A stretch of DNA of 64,000 bases from Flagellimonas lutaonensis (GTDB lineage Bacteria; Bacteroidota; Bacteroidia; Flavobacteriales; Flavobacteriaceae), in assembly GCF_000963865.1 (NCBI RefSeq), contig NZ_CP011071.1, positions 3,150,001-3,214,000 of the forward strand, read 5' to 3'. Position 1 is the stretch's first letter, and every line of letters begins with the position of its first letter. Made by a program: the position numbers and the translations under genes. Under the pieces are notes generated by a model. It did not search any database. It was not told the origin of the DNA and saw only the letters and a list, made by a program, of their open reading frames with translations. This document shows, piece after piece, positions 26,268 to 35,051 of the stretch.

Positions 26268-27422
26268 CTATAAATTTAGCCATTGTTTAAATTCGGCCGC
26301 CCGGTTTTTGCTTATAATGATATCTACCTCTGAATTGGGGTTCACCAGTATCTTTAATTGATTGTTGCCATATCTTACAATTTTGTCAATCGCCGAAATG
26401 GCTATGATGAATTGCCTGTTTGCCCTAAAAAAATAACTGCTGTCGAGGTTTGAAAACAATTCATCAAGACTAAGGTTGGTGGTCGAGCGCCTTTCATTGA
26501 AGCAAACGACATAGGTTATGGTGTTTTCGGTGTAAATATGGGCTATCTCTTCAATAGGAACGGGAAGCAGTTCGTTGCGGACATAGGTCAATATCCTCTT
26601 TTTGGTGGCAGCGCTCTTGGTTGTTGAGGCAGGCTTCTTTTCAATGACCTTTTGCTGATAGGCGCCTACCGCCCTGTTCAGTTTTGAAAGGTTGATGACC
26701 TCATCTTCCAATTTTTGGTTTTTGAGCTCGAGTCTTTTCTCATAGGCACTGCCAATCAATCTAACGGTTATTGCATAAGAGAGTATCACAACCAGCCCCA
26801 TGACCAAAAAAATAGTGTAGAAACGTTTTCTGATTTCACTCAACTGCAACGATATATTGCCAATGTTTACGTGCGCGGCCACGATCCAGTCAGAGTTTTG
26901 TACCGGGTACAGGTGTATCACTTCAGAAACTTGTTCAATGCCTTCGGAAACGTTGTTCTCCAGTTTCTTTTGTCTTTCAACCAACAAATCGTAAAACGTT
27001 TCAGGACTCAGATCATCGGTCACAGAAGTAACAAATGATGCATTGTTGCTTGCCTGTTGGCCAACTTTATTTATATCAGGATGGCAGACCACCCTGCCCG
27101 ACCAGTCATACATGCTCAAAAAGCCCATTTCAAAATCGGTTCCTTTCAAACTTCTCTGTATATGTGTTACCGCAGAGTCCTTGGCTATGCCGCTTGCCAA
27201 CTGGTGGCTTACCAGGGTACCAAAGGTTTTGGCCTCTTTTTTGCTGAACTGTAAATGTGCCTCGAGCAACTCGTGCGCACTGGCCCTGATCAAATAGTGA
27301 AGAGCAACACTGGCAATAACGGTGTAAATGACCGCTATTGACAAAAAAGTGAGAAAATAGAGTTTGTCTTTCCTCATTGGTTGGGTGCAATTTTTTTCAA
27401 TATACAAATTGAATTGCATCAA
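26268..27422 (-). CDS. Membrane-anchored LytTR regulator with extracytoplasmic sensor
   Basis: One-component regulator, 384 residues (or 369 from ATG 27377). Layout: span 1 (about 22-45, FLTFLSIAVIYTVIASVALHYL), a periplasmic domain of about 150 residues that looks like a Cache sensor (MYDWSGRVVCHPDINKVGQQ), span 2 (about 203-225), a coiled coil (KNQKLEDEVINLSKLNRAV), and a C-terminal LytTR DNA-binding domain (about 280-380) with LPVPIEEIAHIYTENTITYVV and SLDELFSNLDSSYFFRANRQFII. No kinase or receiver. It is divergent from the redox lipoprotein run that begins at 27658 and may control it (inference). Confidence 0.85.
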   Translation of the reverse strand: MMQFNLYIEKNCTQPMRKDKLYFLTFLSIAVIYTVIASVALHYLIRASAHELLEAHLQFSKKEAKTFGTLVSHQLASGIAKDSAVTHIQRSLKGTDFEMGFLSMYDWSGRVVCHPDINKVGQQASNNASFVTSVTDDLSPETFYDLLVERQKKLENNVSEGIEQVSEVIHLYPVQNSDWIVAAHVNIGNISLQLSEIRKRFYTIFLVMGLVVILSYAITVRLIGSAYEKRLELKNQKLEDEVINLSKLNRAVGAYQQKVIEKKPASTTKSAATKKRILTYVRNELLPVPIEEIAHIYTENTITYVVCFNERRSTTNLSLDELFSNLDSSYFFRANRQFIIAISAIDKIVRYGNNQLKILVNPNSEVDIIISKNRAAEFKQWLNL

Positions 27423-27657
27423 AAAGCTTTGTAGGTGGTTCTAAAAGACACCTTTTGCAGCTCCAACAAATCGATATTCCGTTCAACGGCCATATTTCCC
27501 CGTAAAGGCCGATTCTTCCCTTTCGCAAAGGTTTTGTGTTCAAAAACCGATGATTAGTGGTTGTTTTAGAATGGCATAAGTGATTTCAGAAAACTTCCGG
27601 TAAAGTATTCGAGTTCGGGCCATAGTATAACCCATTGTGTAACCAATAAGAAAAATC

Positions 27658-28023
27658 ATGAAAAAAAACTCAATACCCATCCTGTTGTTATTGGCCTTGA
27701 TTGCCATGGGCTGCTCAAGTGACAGTGAAAGCGACTTAGAGGAAATGGAAGAACCAAATGGCCCCATCACCTCTAATGCCAATATCAGGGCCATCATCAA
27801 TGGTAACTGTTTGGGTTGCCATTCTGATCCCCCGAGAAACAATGCTCCTTTTCCGCTGACCACTTTTGAACAGGTCAAGACCCGGGCAGACAATGGCTCA
27901 TTGCTCAGGGCCTTGAGAAAGCAAACAGGCGAAGCAGGGGCAATGCCTCCCAGTGGCAGACTGCCGCAGAGCACTATCGATTTGTTCGAGCAGTGGATAG
28001 AAGACGGAACATTGGAGGAATAA
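27658..28023 (+). CDS. Lipoprotein with one c-type heme site
   Basis: 121 residues. A lipoprotein signal (MKKNSIPILLLLALIAMGCSS, lipobox Cys about 19) is followed by an acidic linker and a short cytochrome-like domain with NGNCLGCHSDPP (CXXCH heme motif). AMPPSGRLPQSTIDLFEQWIEDG near the end supplies a possible axial Met. This matches the small cytochrome c-like proteins of Bacteroidota. First of a run of exported proteins up to 33581; the YceI gene starts 27 bp after it. Confidence 0.82.
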   Translation: MKKNSIPILLLLALIAMGCSSDSESDLEEMEEPNGPITSNANIRAIINGNCLGCHSDPPRNNAPFPLTTFEQVKTRADNGSLLRALRKQTGEAGAMPPSGRLPQSTIDLFEQWIEDGTLEE

Positions 28024-28049
28024 CACACCAGTTTCCATTATTTCGTTGT

Positions 28050-28622
28050 ATGATGATGAAAAAAGCGCCGAGAGCATTGTTCACAGCATTGTTTGTACTG
28101 TCAGGCCTTTGCATATACAATACCCATGCACAAGACAGGTATATCGATAAGAACGGAACGGTAATCTTTGAAGCATCCGAAAAGTTTTTTGAAGAGGTGA
28201 AGGCCAAAAACGAATCGGTAACAGCAATTTTTGATGAAACGACCAACGACATTGCCTCTTTGGCCCTGATCAAAGGTTTTCGATTCAAGAATTCGCTGAT
28301 GCAAGAACATTTCAACGAGAACTATGTAGATTCTGACACCTATCCGAAGGCAACGTTCAAAGGTAAATTGATCAACACAAATCCTGACGGGCTCAGTGAA
28401 AAAATTACTGATGTGACCGTTGAGGGCATTCTTGAACTGAACGGCAAGCAAAAGGAGATGACGGCTAATTTAAAAGGACAGAAAGTGGGAAACACCATCT
28501 CTTTGACCGGTAGTTTTATCGTATCCCCCGAGGATTTCAATATTACCATCCCCAAGATTGTTCGCAACAAAATTGCCAAACAAGTAACAGTTAGGGTCGA
28601 TTTCAAACTTGTTAAAAAATGA
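28050..28622 (+). CDS. YceI family protein, copy 1
   Basis: Periplasmic lipocalin-like YceI protein (190 residues from ATG 28050; ATGs at 28053 and 28056 are also possible). Signal peptide ending in YNTHAQ. The YceI pattern is seen in FKNSLMQEHFNENYVDSDTYPKATFKGKL...ITDVTVEGILELNGKQKEMTANLKGQ. YceI proteins bind isoprenoids or quinone-like lipids in known cases. It overlaps the next gene by 4 bp (ATGA) and aligns without gaps to the broken copy at 32132. Confidence 0.9.
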   Translation: MMMKKAPRALFTALFVLSGLCIYNTHAQDRYIDKNGTVIFEASEKFFEEVKAKNESVTAIFDETTNDIASLALIKGFRFKNSLMQEHFNENYVDSDTYPKATFKGKLINTNPDGLSEKITDVTVEGILELNGKQKEMTANLKGQKVGNTISLTGSFIVSPEDFNITIPKIVRNKIAKQVTVRVDFKLVKK

Positions 28623-29011
28623 CGCGTAAAAAACAATATTTGGTCGTGGCAGTAATCGCAATAGTAGCGGTCTTGGCCGATACCCTGTACAACTATGTCT
28701 ACAGAGACCATCGAAACATCGCCACTGAAAAAGTCGATTTTGAATTCTCTGCCCATGAATTGCAATTGGCCTTGGCCGATGAAAACGAGGCATCAAAATA
28801 TGTTGATAAAGTGGTAATGACCTATGGAACGGTGACTGCTATCGAGCAACAATCCATCGTAATCGACGACCGCGTCCAGGTCAGTTTCATTGAAGGCATT
28901 TCAGCAGATTTGGCAATTGACAACAAAATTTCAATCAAAGGAAGATGTGTAGGCTACGACGACCTACTTGAACTGGTCAAAATCGATCAGGCCACATTAT
29001 TGGCCAAATGA
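28619..29011 (+). CDS. Anchored OB-fold-like protein, copy 1
   Basis: 130 residues. One N-terminal membrane anchor (YLVVAVIAIVAVLADTLY) is followed by a periplasmic beta domain: SKYVDKVVMTYGTVTAIEQQSIVIDDRVQVSF...IDNKISIKGRCVGYDDLLELVKIDQATLL. The pattern V.V.G.V..I......I.L......I.G.C.GY resembles small OB-fold (tRNA_anti-like) domains. Function unknown. It overlaps YceI copy 1 by 4 bp and precedes the DUF5777-like gene. A paralogue lies at 31702. Confidence 0.68.
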   Translation: MTRKKQYLVVAVIAIVAVLADTLYNYVYRDHRNIATEKVDFEFSAHELQLALADENEASKYVDKVVMTYGTVTAIEQQSIVIDDRVQVSFIEGISADLAIDNKISIKGRCVGYDDLLELVKIDQATLLAK

Positions 29012-29033
29012 CTTTCAACATAAACACTTTAAA

Positions 29034-29882
29034 ATGAAAAAATTAAGTATGCTGTTCTTTTTGCTGCCGTTTTTGGTTCTGGCCCAAGAAGACCTATTGG
29101 CCGAAATTGATACCGACACCACAATCAACGACTATGAAAGAGCCGCCTTTAAGGGGTTGAAAATCGTAAACTTTGAATCCACTAAGATGGTGTCGAAAAG
29201 ACAACTATATTTTGTGGTATCGCACCGTTTCGGCTCTATAAAAACAGGTATCGATGATTTCTTCGGATTGGATCAAGCGGTCACAAGGCTTAACTTTATA
29301 TATGGAATTTCTGATGGGATCAATATAGGGGTTTCGCGCAGTTCTTTTCAAAAGATCTATGAGGCCTCGTTAAAATTGCGGCTGATACAACAGAAAGAAG
29401 GTGGCTCCCCCTTTACGGTCGTCTTGTTCAACAGTATATTGATCAACACGGCCCTTGAAAAAGAAAACCTTCCCGGACTAACGTTTGAGAACAGGTTGGG
29501 CTATTCGACACAGGCCCTGGTCTCAAAAAAATTGAACAAAAACCTGTCGCTCCAGGTGGCCCCTACCTATTTTCACGACAATCTTGTGCAACTCGATGAG
29601 CAAGAGAACTCCCAATTTGCCATCGGCATCGGTGGGCGGCACAAGCTGACCAAACGATGGTCGCTGAACATCGATTACGGGCTACACTTGAACCGTGCCT
29701 CCGATTCACCTTTCAAGAATCCGCTTTCAATAGGTTTTGATTTGGAAACCGGCGGCCATGTTTTTCAATTGCACTTTACCAATGCCCAGCCTATGAATGT
29801 CAACACCTTTTTGGGCCAAGCCACCGGCGATTGGGGAGATGGCGATGTTTTCTTCGGATTCAACCTATCACGTGTATTCTAA
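29034..29882 (+). CDS. DUF5777-like outer-membrane beta-barrel, copy 1
   Basis: 282 residues from ATG 29034 (MKKLSMLFFLLPFLVLAQ, signal peptide). The rest is rich in alternating beta strands typical of a barrel and ends in Phe (FFGFNLSRVF), as outer-membrane proteins do. GIGGRHKLTKRWSLNIDYGLHLN and QLHFTNAQPMN resemble DUF5777 proteins. Function unknown. It follows the OB-fold gene by 22 bp. A paralogue at 32658 shares FAIGFGGRYKL and QFMLTNA. Confidence 0.8.
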   Translation: MKKLSMLFFLLPFLVLAQEDLLAEIDTDTTINDYERAAFKGLKIVNFESTKMVSKRQLYFVVSHRFGSIKTGIDDFFGLDQAVTRLNFIYGISDGINIGVSRSSFQKIYEASLKLRLIQQKEGGSPFTVVLFNSILINTALEKENLPGLTFENRLGYSTQALVSKKLNKNLSLQVAPTYFHDNLVQLDEQENSQFAIGIGGRHKLTKRWSLNIDYGLHLNRASDSPFKNPLSIGFDLETGGHVFQLHFTNAQPMNVNTFLGQATGDWGDGDVFFGFNLSRVF

Positions 29883-29894
29883 AAACTAAGAACC

Positions 29895-30248
29895 ATGAAA
29901 ACAAGTCTCGCCAGAATCGAAGCGCAAAACGCGTTTTGCCCGAAATGCTCGAACAAAATCAAAAGAGCGCTGCAAAAGATCAAAGACATCAGCAATGTTT
30001 GTGCCTATTCGTCAGATTCGCTGATCACCTTCAATTTTATAAGGGCCAACGAGCTTTCGGTGGCATTGAATACCCTAGCTGAGTTGGAATATCCCCCAAA
30101 AGGCGATAAGATTGAAAGGGGAAATTATGTGCATCAGTTGTGTGCATGCATAAAGAATAGGCATAATGGCTCCACCATTGACAAAAACCTTTTGGGCTAT
30201 GACCATCAAAAAAGGAAGCTGAACGATGCTTTGAAAAAGGCCTCGTGA
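29895..30248 (+). CDS. HMA-like small protein with CPKC motif
   Basis: 117 residues, no signal peptide. The N-terminal 65 residues resemble a heavy-metal-associated domain: NAFCPKCSNKIKRALQKIKDISNVCAYSSDSLITFNFIRANELSVALNTLAEL, with CxxC in the metal-loop position. The C-terminal part is basic and has QLCACIK. It could bind Cu(I) or Zn(II), which would fit the cupredoxin-like gene that follows (inference). It starts 12 bp after the DUF5777-like gene. Confidence 0.6.
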   Translation: MKTSLARIEAQNAFCPKCSNKIKRALQKIKDISNVCAYSSDSLITFNFIRANELSVALNTLAELEYPPKGDKIERGNYVHQLCACIKNRHNGSTIDKNLLGYDHQKRKLNDALKKAS

Positions 30249-30390
30249 GATGTATTCAAAGAATGGGTGCACAGGTTTTTGCCACGGCTTATTCCCTTTT
30301 GGCATCCAATCCACGTTCTTTCGAATATTTGGCGCGTAAAGGCTTGAGAGAAAATCGCATTGGTATAACATTAACTTAAAAAAGATTACA

Positions 30391-31587
30391 ATGAAAAAGT
30401 TCTTTTTAGTATCCATGACATTTTTGGCCCTGCTCGGTTGTAGCGGAGATGACAGCAACCCGACAGATGTTGGCCCAATCGATGATGACTCGCCACCTTT
30501 GGCTGAAAATGGCGTTAGGTTGGGCAATGATGCCACATTGGGCAGTATCTTGACCGATTCAGATGGTTTTTCGCTCTATTTCTTCTCGTTGGACAGCAAG
30601 GGCGATTCAAATTGTACCAATGGCTGCCTGACCAACTGGCCCGTCTTCTATGTGGACGACCTTACCCTTGACAGCGGGCTTGATGCCGCTGATTTCGGCA
30701 CCATAACCCGAAGCGATGGAGAGATGCAGACCACCTACAAGGGCTGGCCGCTCTACCTCTTTGCCAATGATGCCGCTGCCGGTAACACCAACGGCGACGG
30801 TGTGGGCGATGTCTGGTACATTGCAAAGCCCGACTACACGGTGATGATGGTCCAAGCGCAATTGGTCGGTAGGGACTCGAACGGCAATGAGACCAACTTG
30901 ACAAGCACCTACGAACCAGGCGACGAACAGACTTTTTACATGACCGATGCCGAGGGCAACACACTCTATCGGTTTGTCAACGACACCAACGGGGTGAACA
31001 ATTTTACCGCAGACGACTTCTCGAACAACGGCGTATGGCCTATTTTTGAGGAAGCACTTCAAAACGTGCCCAGTGTTCTCGATAAAGCTGATTTTGACAG
31101 TATCGATGTCTTCGGCAGGCAACAGCTTACTTACAAAGGCTGGCCCCTTTATTATTTCGGTCAAGATGCCCAGCGGGGCGACAATTTCGGCGTCGGCTTC
31201 CCTGTTGCCGGGGTATGGCCCATAGTCAACCCTAATACAGAAGTCGCACCCGATGCGGGAGGGGGCGCCAAAACCTACAATGTCACCAATCAGGCCGCTA
31301 CTGCCTATATATTCAATGGCGAGGGCTTGACAGATGCCGCGAATCCAGATTTGACCTTAAAAAGAGGCGAGACCTATGAATTTGTCGTTGACACTCCGGG
31401 CCATCCGTTCATCATCAAATCAGTTCAGAGTGTAGGTGCAGAAAATGCCTATGATGATGGGGTTACCAATAATGGGGCATCAACCGGGACCATCACGTTC
31501 GCCGTTCCGAACGATGCGCCTGACACCTTGTTCTACAACTGCGAGTTCCATAGTCCCATGACCGGAACCCTTACGATAACAGATTGA
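30391..31587 (+). CDS. Lipoprotein: two Lipoprotein_15-type repeats plus cupredoxin-like domain
   Basis: 398 residues with lipoprotein signal (FLALLGCSGDD). Two repeats follow (about 45-145 and 165-275), each with G.TLY/SLYFF..D and TYKGWPLYLFANDA / TYKGWPLYYFGQDA, the secreted repeat of COG4315/Lipoprotein_15. The C-terminal domain (about 290-398) has PGHPFIIKS and FYNCEFHSPMTGTLTI, i.e. His, Cys, His, Met spaced as in type 1 copper proteins. It is probably an extracytoplasmic electron carrier; partner unknown. A terminator hairpin follows at 31621. Confidence 0.82.
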   Translation: MKKFFLVSMTFLALLGCSGDDSNPTDVGPIDDDSPPLAENGVRLGNDATLGSILTDSDGFSLYFFSLDSKGDSNCTNGCLTNWPVFYVDDLTLDSGLDAADFGTITRSDGEMQTTYKGWPLYLFANDAAAGNTNGDGVGDVWYIAKPDYTVMMVQAQLVGRDSNGNETNLTSTYEPGDEQTFYMTDAEGNTLYRFVNDTNGVNNFTADDFSNNGVWPIFEEALQNVPSVLDKADFDSIDVFGRQQLTYKGWPLYYFGQDAQRGDNFGVGFPVAGVWPIVNPNTEVAPDAGGGAKTYNVTNQAATAYIFNGEGLTDAANPDLTLKRGETYEFVVDTPGHPFIIKSVQSVGAENAYDDGVTNNGASTGTITFAVPNDAPDTLFYNCEFHSPMTGTLTITD

Positions 31588-31620
31588 AAAAGAAGATTAT
31601 GTTTTGTTAGTTTTGAATCT

Positions 31621-31646
31621 GGGCCCATTTGTTGGGCCCGGGTTTT
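31621..31646 (+). terminator. Terminator after the cupredoxin lipoprotein
   Basis: GGGCCC (31621-31626) and GGGCCC (31634-31639) pair across a 7-nt loop, followed by GGGTTTT. It may separate the first set of redox genes from the second. Confidence 0.65.
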
Positions 31647-31701
31647 AAACGATTGTCAGCAGATGGCTCTGTTGGCAGTTGTACAGTAACCAATTGATTC
31701 A

Positions 31702-32127
31702 GTGTTGAAAAAATCAGCTAAATTTACGATAGTATTGGCTCCTATGGCTTTGGCGATTGGCTCTTTTTTGCTGTGGAACAACTACTATCCAAGGCAGATA
31801 AATATTTTGGAGGCCGAACCAGAACTATATCTGGATGCTGAGACGCTTATTGCACACGTCAAAAATGAAAATGAGCATTTTCTCGAAGCAGAGAAAATAG
31901 TCGAGATAGAGGGTGTGATTAAAGAAATCAACAGCTTGAACAACCGCATCACCATTTTTTTGGAGGGCGGTGCAGAAGAATCTGCCTGTGTAATTTGTGA
32001 TATGCAGGCCGACCAAACAGATGACCTCAAAGACTACCGGCCGAAAGACACCATAAGGCTAAAAGGAGTGTTCAAAGGTTTTTTGAAAGATGCCATTTTT
32101 TTGAATTGCGTCATTTCCCAAAGATGA
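31702..32127 (+). CDS. Anchored OB-fold-like protein, copy 2
   Basis: 141 residues from a GTG at 31702 (TTG at 31705 also possible). N-terminal anchor FTIVLAPMALAIGSFLLW, then a domain parallel to the 28619 protein: AEKIVEIEGVIKEINSLNNRITIFLEGG...IRLKGVFKGFLKDAIFLNCVI. A CVIC pair is present that copy 1 lacks. Function unknown. Followed 4 bp later by the broken YceI gene. Confidence 0.65.
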   Translation: MLKKSAKFTIVLAPMALAIGSFLLWNNYYPRQINILEAEPELYLDAETLIAHVKNENEHFLEAEKIVEIEGVIKEINSLNNRITIFLEGGAEESACVICDMQADQTDDLKDYRPKDTIRLKGVFKGFLKDAIFLNCVISQR

Positions 32128-32131
32128 ACCA

Positions 32132-32677
32132 ATGAATAAACTGATACCGATCATCTTTCTGTTCCTTTTTTACGGACAGCCACCAATGCAATAAAAAATA
32201 ATCGCCCGACAAGGGCGGGTGGCTTTTTTCTCGTACACTGCCGTTGAGAACATTAAAGCCGAGAACAATCAGGTTTTGAGCATCATCGATCTGTCGACCC
32301 ATGAGATTGCAGTAAGCATGTTGATGAATGCATTTGTATTCGAAAAGGCCCTAATGCGCGAGCATTTCAATGAAAGCTATGTGGAGTCCGACATATATCC
32401 CAAAGCTACCTTTGAAGGCAAGATCATCGACTTTGACCCCACCATAGAGGGCGACCAGACTAGAATGGTCAGGGGCACTTTTTCTATGCACGGGGTTACA
32501 AAAGAACTGGAGATAAAAACCAAAATAGAGAACTTAGGGGGCAAGTACACACTGTCAGGTACCTTTGAGGCCTATGTCAAAGATTACAATATCAAGATTC
32601 CACCACTTTTGGCGGGAAACATTGCAAAAAACATTTCTGTGGATTTTCGATTTGAATATGAACCCTATGAAGGCTAG
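32132..32677 (+). pseudogene. YceI family gene, copy 2, with in-frame stop
   Basis: From ATG 32132 the frame encodes a signal peptide (MNKLIPIIFLFLFYGQPPMQ), meets TAA at 32192-32194, and continues in the same frame as an intact YceI domain (ARQGRVAFFSYTAVENIKAEN...ALMREHFNESYVESDIYPKATFEG). The product aligns without gaps to YceI copy 1 across the stop, which makes a nonsense mutation the simplest reading. A GTG at 32219 could start a signal-less product. A hairpin plus T-run lies just after the stop. Confidence 0.75.
32203..32229 (+). terminator. Terminator-like hairpin inside the broken YceI gene
   Basis: CGCCC (32203-32207) pairs with GGGCG (32213-32217) around GACAA, followed by GGTGGC and TTTTTT (32224-32229). 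GCCACC at 32179-32184 can extend the stem with GGTGGC at 32218-32223. The placement within a gene is unusual. Confidence 0.45.
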
Positions 32678-33581
32678 AGCAACAATATTACTTTTGGTAT
32701 TGACCGGTATGTCGCATACGGTGGTCTCACAAAATCTTTTGGACATTCTTGAAGACGAACAGCAAGATATTCCACAGTATACCCAAGCTACGTTCAAATT
32801 CAGTAGAATTGCCTTTGGCCATTCCATTGAGACCCGAAAAAAAGGATTGCTCGATATTTTTGTGGCCAATCGTTTCTGGAACACTCCGGAGGAAAGAACC
32901 CAAAGCTTTGCCGCCGATCGGCTAAGTACCCGTATTGCGCTCGAATATGGCATCAGCGATAAATTTTTGGTCGGCGTGGGCGGTACCACTTTCGATGGCC
33001 TTTTCGATGGTTTTGTCAAATATAAGTTGGTTCAACAGCGCAGTGACCAAAAGGGGTCGCCGATAAGTATCACGCTGCTGCAAAGCACGAGCTATTTTAG
33101 CGAAACGTTGGCATCACCCAACATTGAAGACGATTTTTCCCATAGGCTCTCGTTCACGTCACAAATGCTCATTGGCAAAAAGATCACCCCTAATTTCTCA
33201 CTGCAAATGGTGCCTACATTCGTCCATAGAGGGCTCGTGCTTTCAAATGAAGACCCCCAGAACCATTTTGCCATAGGCTTCGGGGGACGGTATAAACTGG
33301 GCAACCATGTATCGGTGGTATCAGAATATTATTATACTGCCAACCCCATAAAATCTTTTGATACCTACGGACCTTTTGCCTTGGGGGTCAATTGGGAAAT
33401 TGGCGATGTCATGTTACAATTCATGCTCACCAATGCAGTGCGAATGGTAGAAGATGCTTATATCACCAGAACAAGGCATAACTTTAACTTCAGAAATCCA
33501 AATCTGAACTTCGGTTTTAACATGACCTACGTCATCCATTTTAAACGAAAGTTGAAAAATGTGACTGACGGCAAACACTAA
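32658..33581 (+). CDS. DUF5777-like outer-membrane beta-barrel, copy 2
   Basis: 307 residues from ATG 32658 (MNPMKARATILLLVLTGMSHTVVSQ; MKAR at 32667 also possible). Signal peptide, then strand-rich barrel sequence: FVKYKLVQQRSDQKGSPISITLLQSTSYFSET parallels LRLIQQKEGGSPFTVVLFNSILINT of copy 1, and HFAIGFGGRYKLGNHVSVVSEYYY parallels its FAIGIGGRHKL. The start overlaps the YceI end by 20 bp, which suggests coupled translation before the upstream gene broke. Function unknown. Confidence 0.8.
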   Translation: MNPMKARATILLLVLTGMSHTVVSQNLLDILEDEQQDIPQYTQATFKFSRIAFGHSIETRKKGLLDIFVANRFWNTPEERTQSFAADRLSTRIALEYGISDKFLVGVGGTTFDGLFDGFVKYKLVQQRSDQKGSPISITLLQSTSYFSETLASPNIEDDFSHRLSFTSQMLIGKKITPNFSLQMVPTFVHRGLVLSNEDPQNHFAIGFGGRYKLGNHVSVVSEYYYTANPIKSFDTYGPFALGVNWEIGDVMLQFMLTNAVRMVEDAYITRTRHNFNFRNPNLNFGFNMTYVIHFKRKLKNVTDGKH

Positions 33582-33851
33582 AAGCAGACCTTTTGATGTT
33601 AAAAAGTAGCCTCACCATTTTTTGTCCCCTCCTTTTTTTATCCCTCCTTAAATAAATACATCTATCATCATCGCAAGAATCTTCCTTAAAACAACAAAGT
33701 GGGAAGCCTAATTCCAACGATTTTATTGGGAGTTTAATCGACAAAATGCATTATTTATCGATAAAAGTGAAAAACCTATGAAAAATTCATAAGTATGGCA
33801 GCAAGATGGTTGGGGATATTTGTAATCTATTAACGCCCTAAATCTTAAGTT

Positions 33852-35051
33852 ATGATACGTTCGATTACCTACAAACTGACTTTTTTTATTGTATTGCTGG
33901 TCTGTACCCATGGTATAAGTGCCCAAGACCAAAATGATTATACCACCAACCTTGAGACCGATAAAAGGGTCGGTGATTATCTTGACCTATTGCAGCAAGG
34001 TTATTCTGAAGAAGAAATCTTTCAAGACCTGGGCAATGCCAACCTCTTGGCCGAAAACTACGAAGCAGCGGCCTTTTGGTACGAGAAATTACTGCAACTT
34101 AACAACCACAAAAGCTTTAACGACAACTATCGCGAACGCTATAGCTACGCTTTGGCAAAGTTGCAGGGAAATAGCCCAAAGCAAGGGGGCGATAAAAATT
34201 GGACCGCCTACATAAAAGCCGATTATATGCCAGGGCAAGGTAGGTTTGACAAAGAATTGGCTGCCCCAAAAGTGCTGCCACAAACAACCTTGGCCACCAC
34301 CCAACCAAGGCAATCGAGTTTGTTGCCAACTAACGAGGGCTATGCCCCTGCCATGGCCATTACCAAAGATGGACGCATTGCTTATTTCAGCAAGGCGGTC
34401 TATAAAAAACCTTTGACCGGTATCTTCTCTAAAAAGCAGTTGATCCATGAGATCTACCGTGCCGAAAATATCGGTGGAAAGTGGAAGAACATACAAAAGG
34501 TTACGGTGTGCCCTGAATATTTTTCTGCAAAACACCCTACCATATCTGAAGATGGAAAACGGTTGTTCTTTGCCTCTGATATGCCCGGAAGCTACGGAGA
34601 ATTTGATATCTACGTGGCAGACATCAAACCAGACGGAAGCTTTGGAATTGCCAAAAACTTGGGGCCAAAGGTCAACACAAAGAAAGATGAGCTCTACCCC
34701 ACCCTTTTCAACGGCACCCTCTTGTTCTTTGCCTCTGAAGGTCGAGAAGGCTATGGCGGGCTTGATCTATATGCCTCTCAGGTAACCCTTAACAGTCTAA
34801 CCACTTCGGTCAACTTGGGTAGCCACATCAACAGTAGCCGTGACGATTTTGCCATAGCGCTACAACCTGAGAAAGGCTTGGGGTATGTGGTATCGAACCG
34901 TGGTAACGACAATCGGGTGGCACAGCATAGCATATCATATGGTGATCGCACCGACAATACCTTAATGGCAAACCGTGATGCGAAGTTGATACAGATGTTA
35001 AACGATGAATCCAGTATAGAATATTCAAATACTGTTTTTGAAAACGAATAA
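33852..35051 (+). CDS. Secreted PD40/TPR-like envelope protein
   Basis: 399 residues with signal peptide ending THGISAQ. Residues about 40-110 are helical and TPR-like (GNANLLAENYEAAAFWYEKLLQLN). Residues about 170-350 carry three or four WD40-like PD40 repeats: KHPTISEDGKRLFFASDMPGSYGEFDIYVADI and ELYPTLFNGTLLFFASEGREGYGGLDLYAS. It resembles the N-terminal part of flavobacterial OmpA-family proteins but has no OmpA peptidoglycan-binding domain. Often such genes sit next to a PorP/SprF gene; none is seen here. Confidence 0.78.
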   Translation: MIRSITYKLTFFIVLLVCTHGISAQDQNDYTTNLETDKRVGDYLDLLQQGYSEEEIFQDLGNANLLAENYEAAAFWYEKLLQLNNHKSFNDNYRERYSYALAKLQGNSPKQGGDKNWTAYIKADYMPGQGRFDKELAAPKVLPQTTLATTQPRQSSLLPTNEGYAPAMAITKDGRIAYFSKAVYKKPLTGIFSKKQLIHEIYRAENIGGKWKNIQKVTVCPEYFSAKHPTISEDGKRLFFASDMPGSYGEFDIYVADIKPDGSFGIAKNLGPKVNTKKDELYPTLFNGTLLFFASEGREGYGGLDLYASQVTLNSLTTSVNLGSHINSSRDDFAIALQPEKGLGYVVSNRGNDNRVAQHSISYGDRTDNTLMANRDAKLIQMLNDESSIEYSNTVFENE

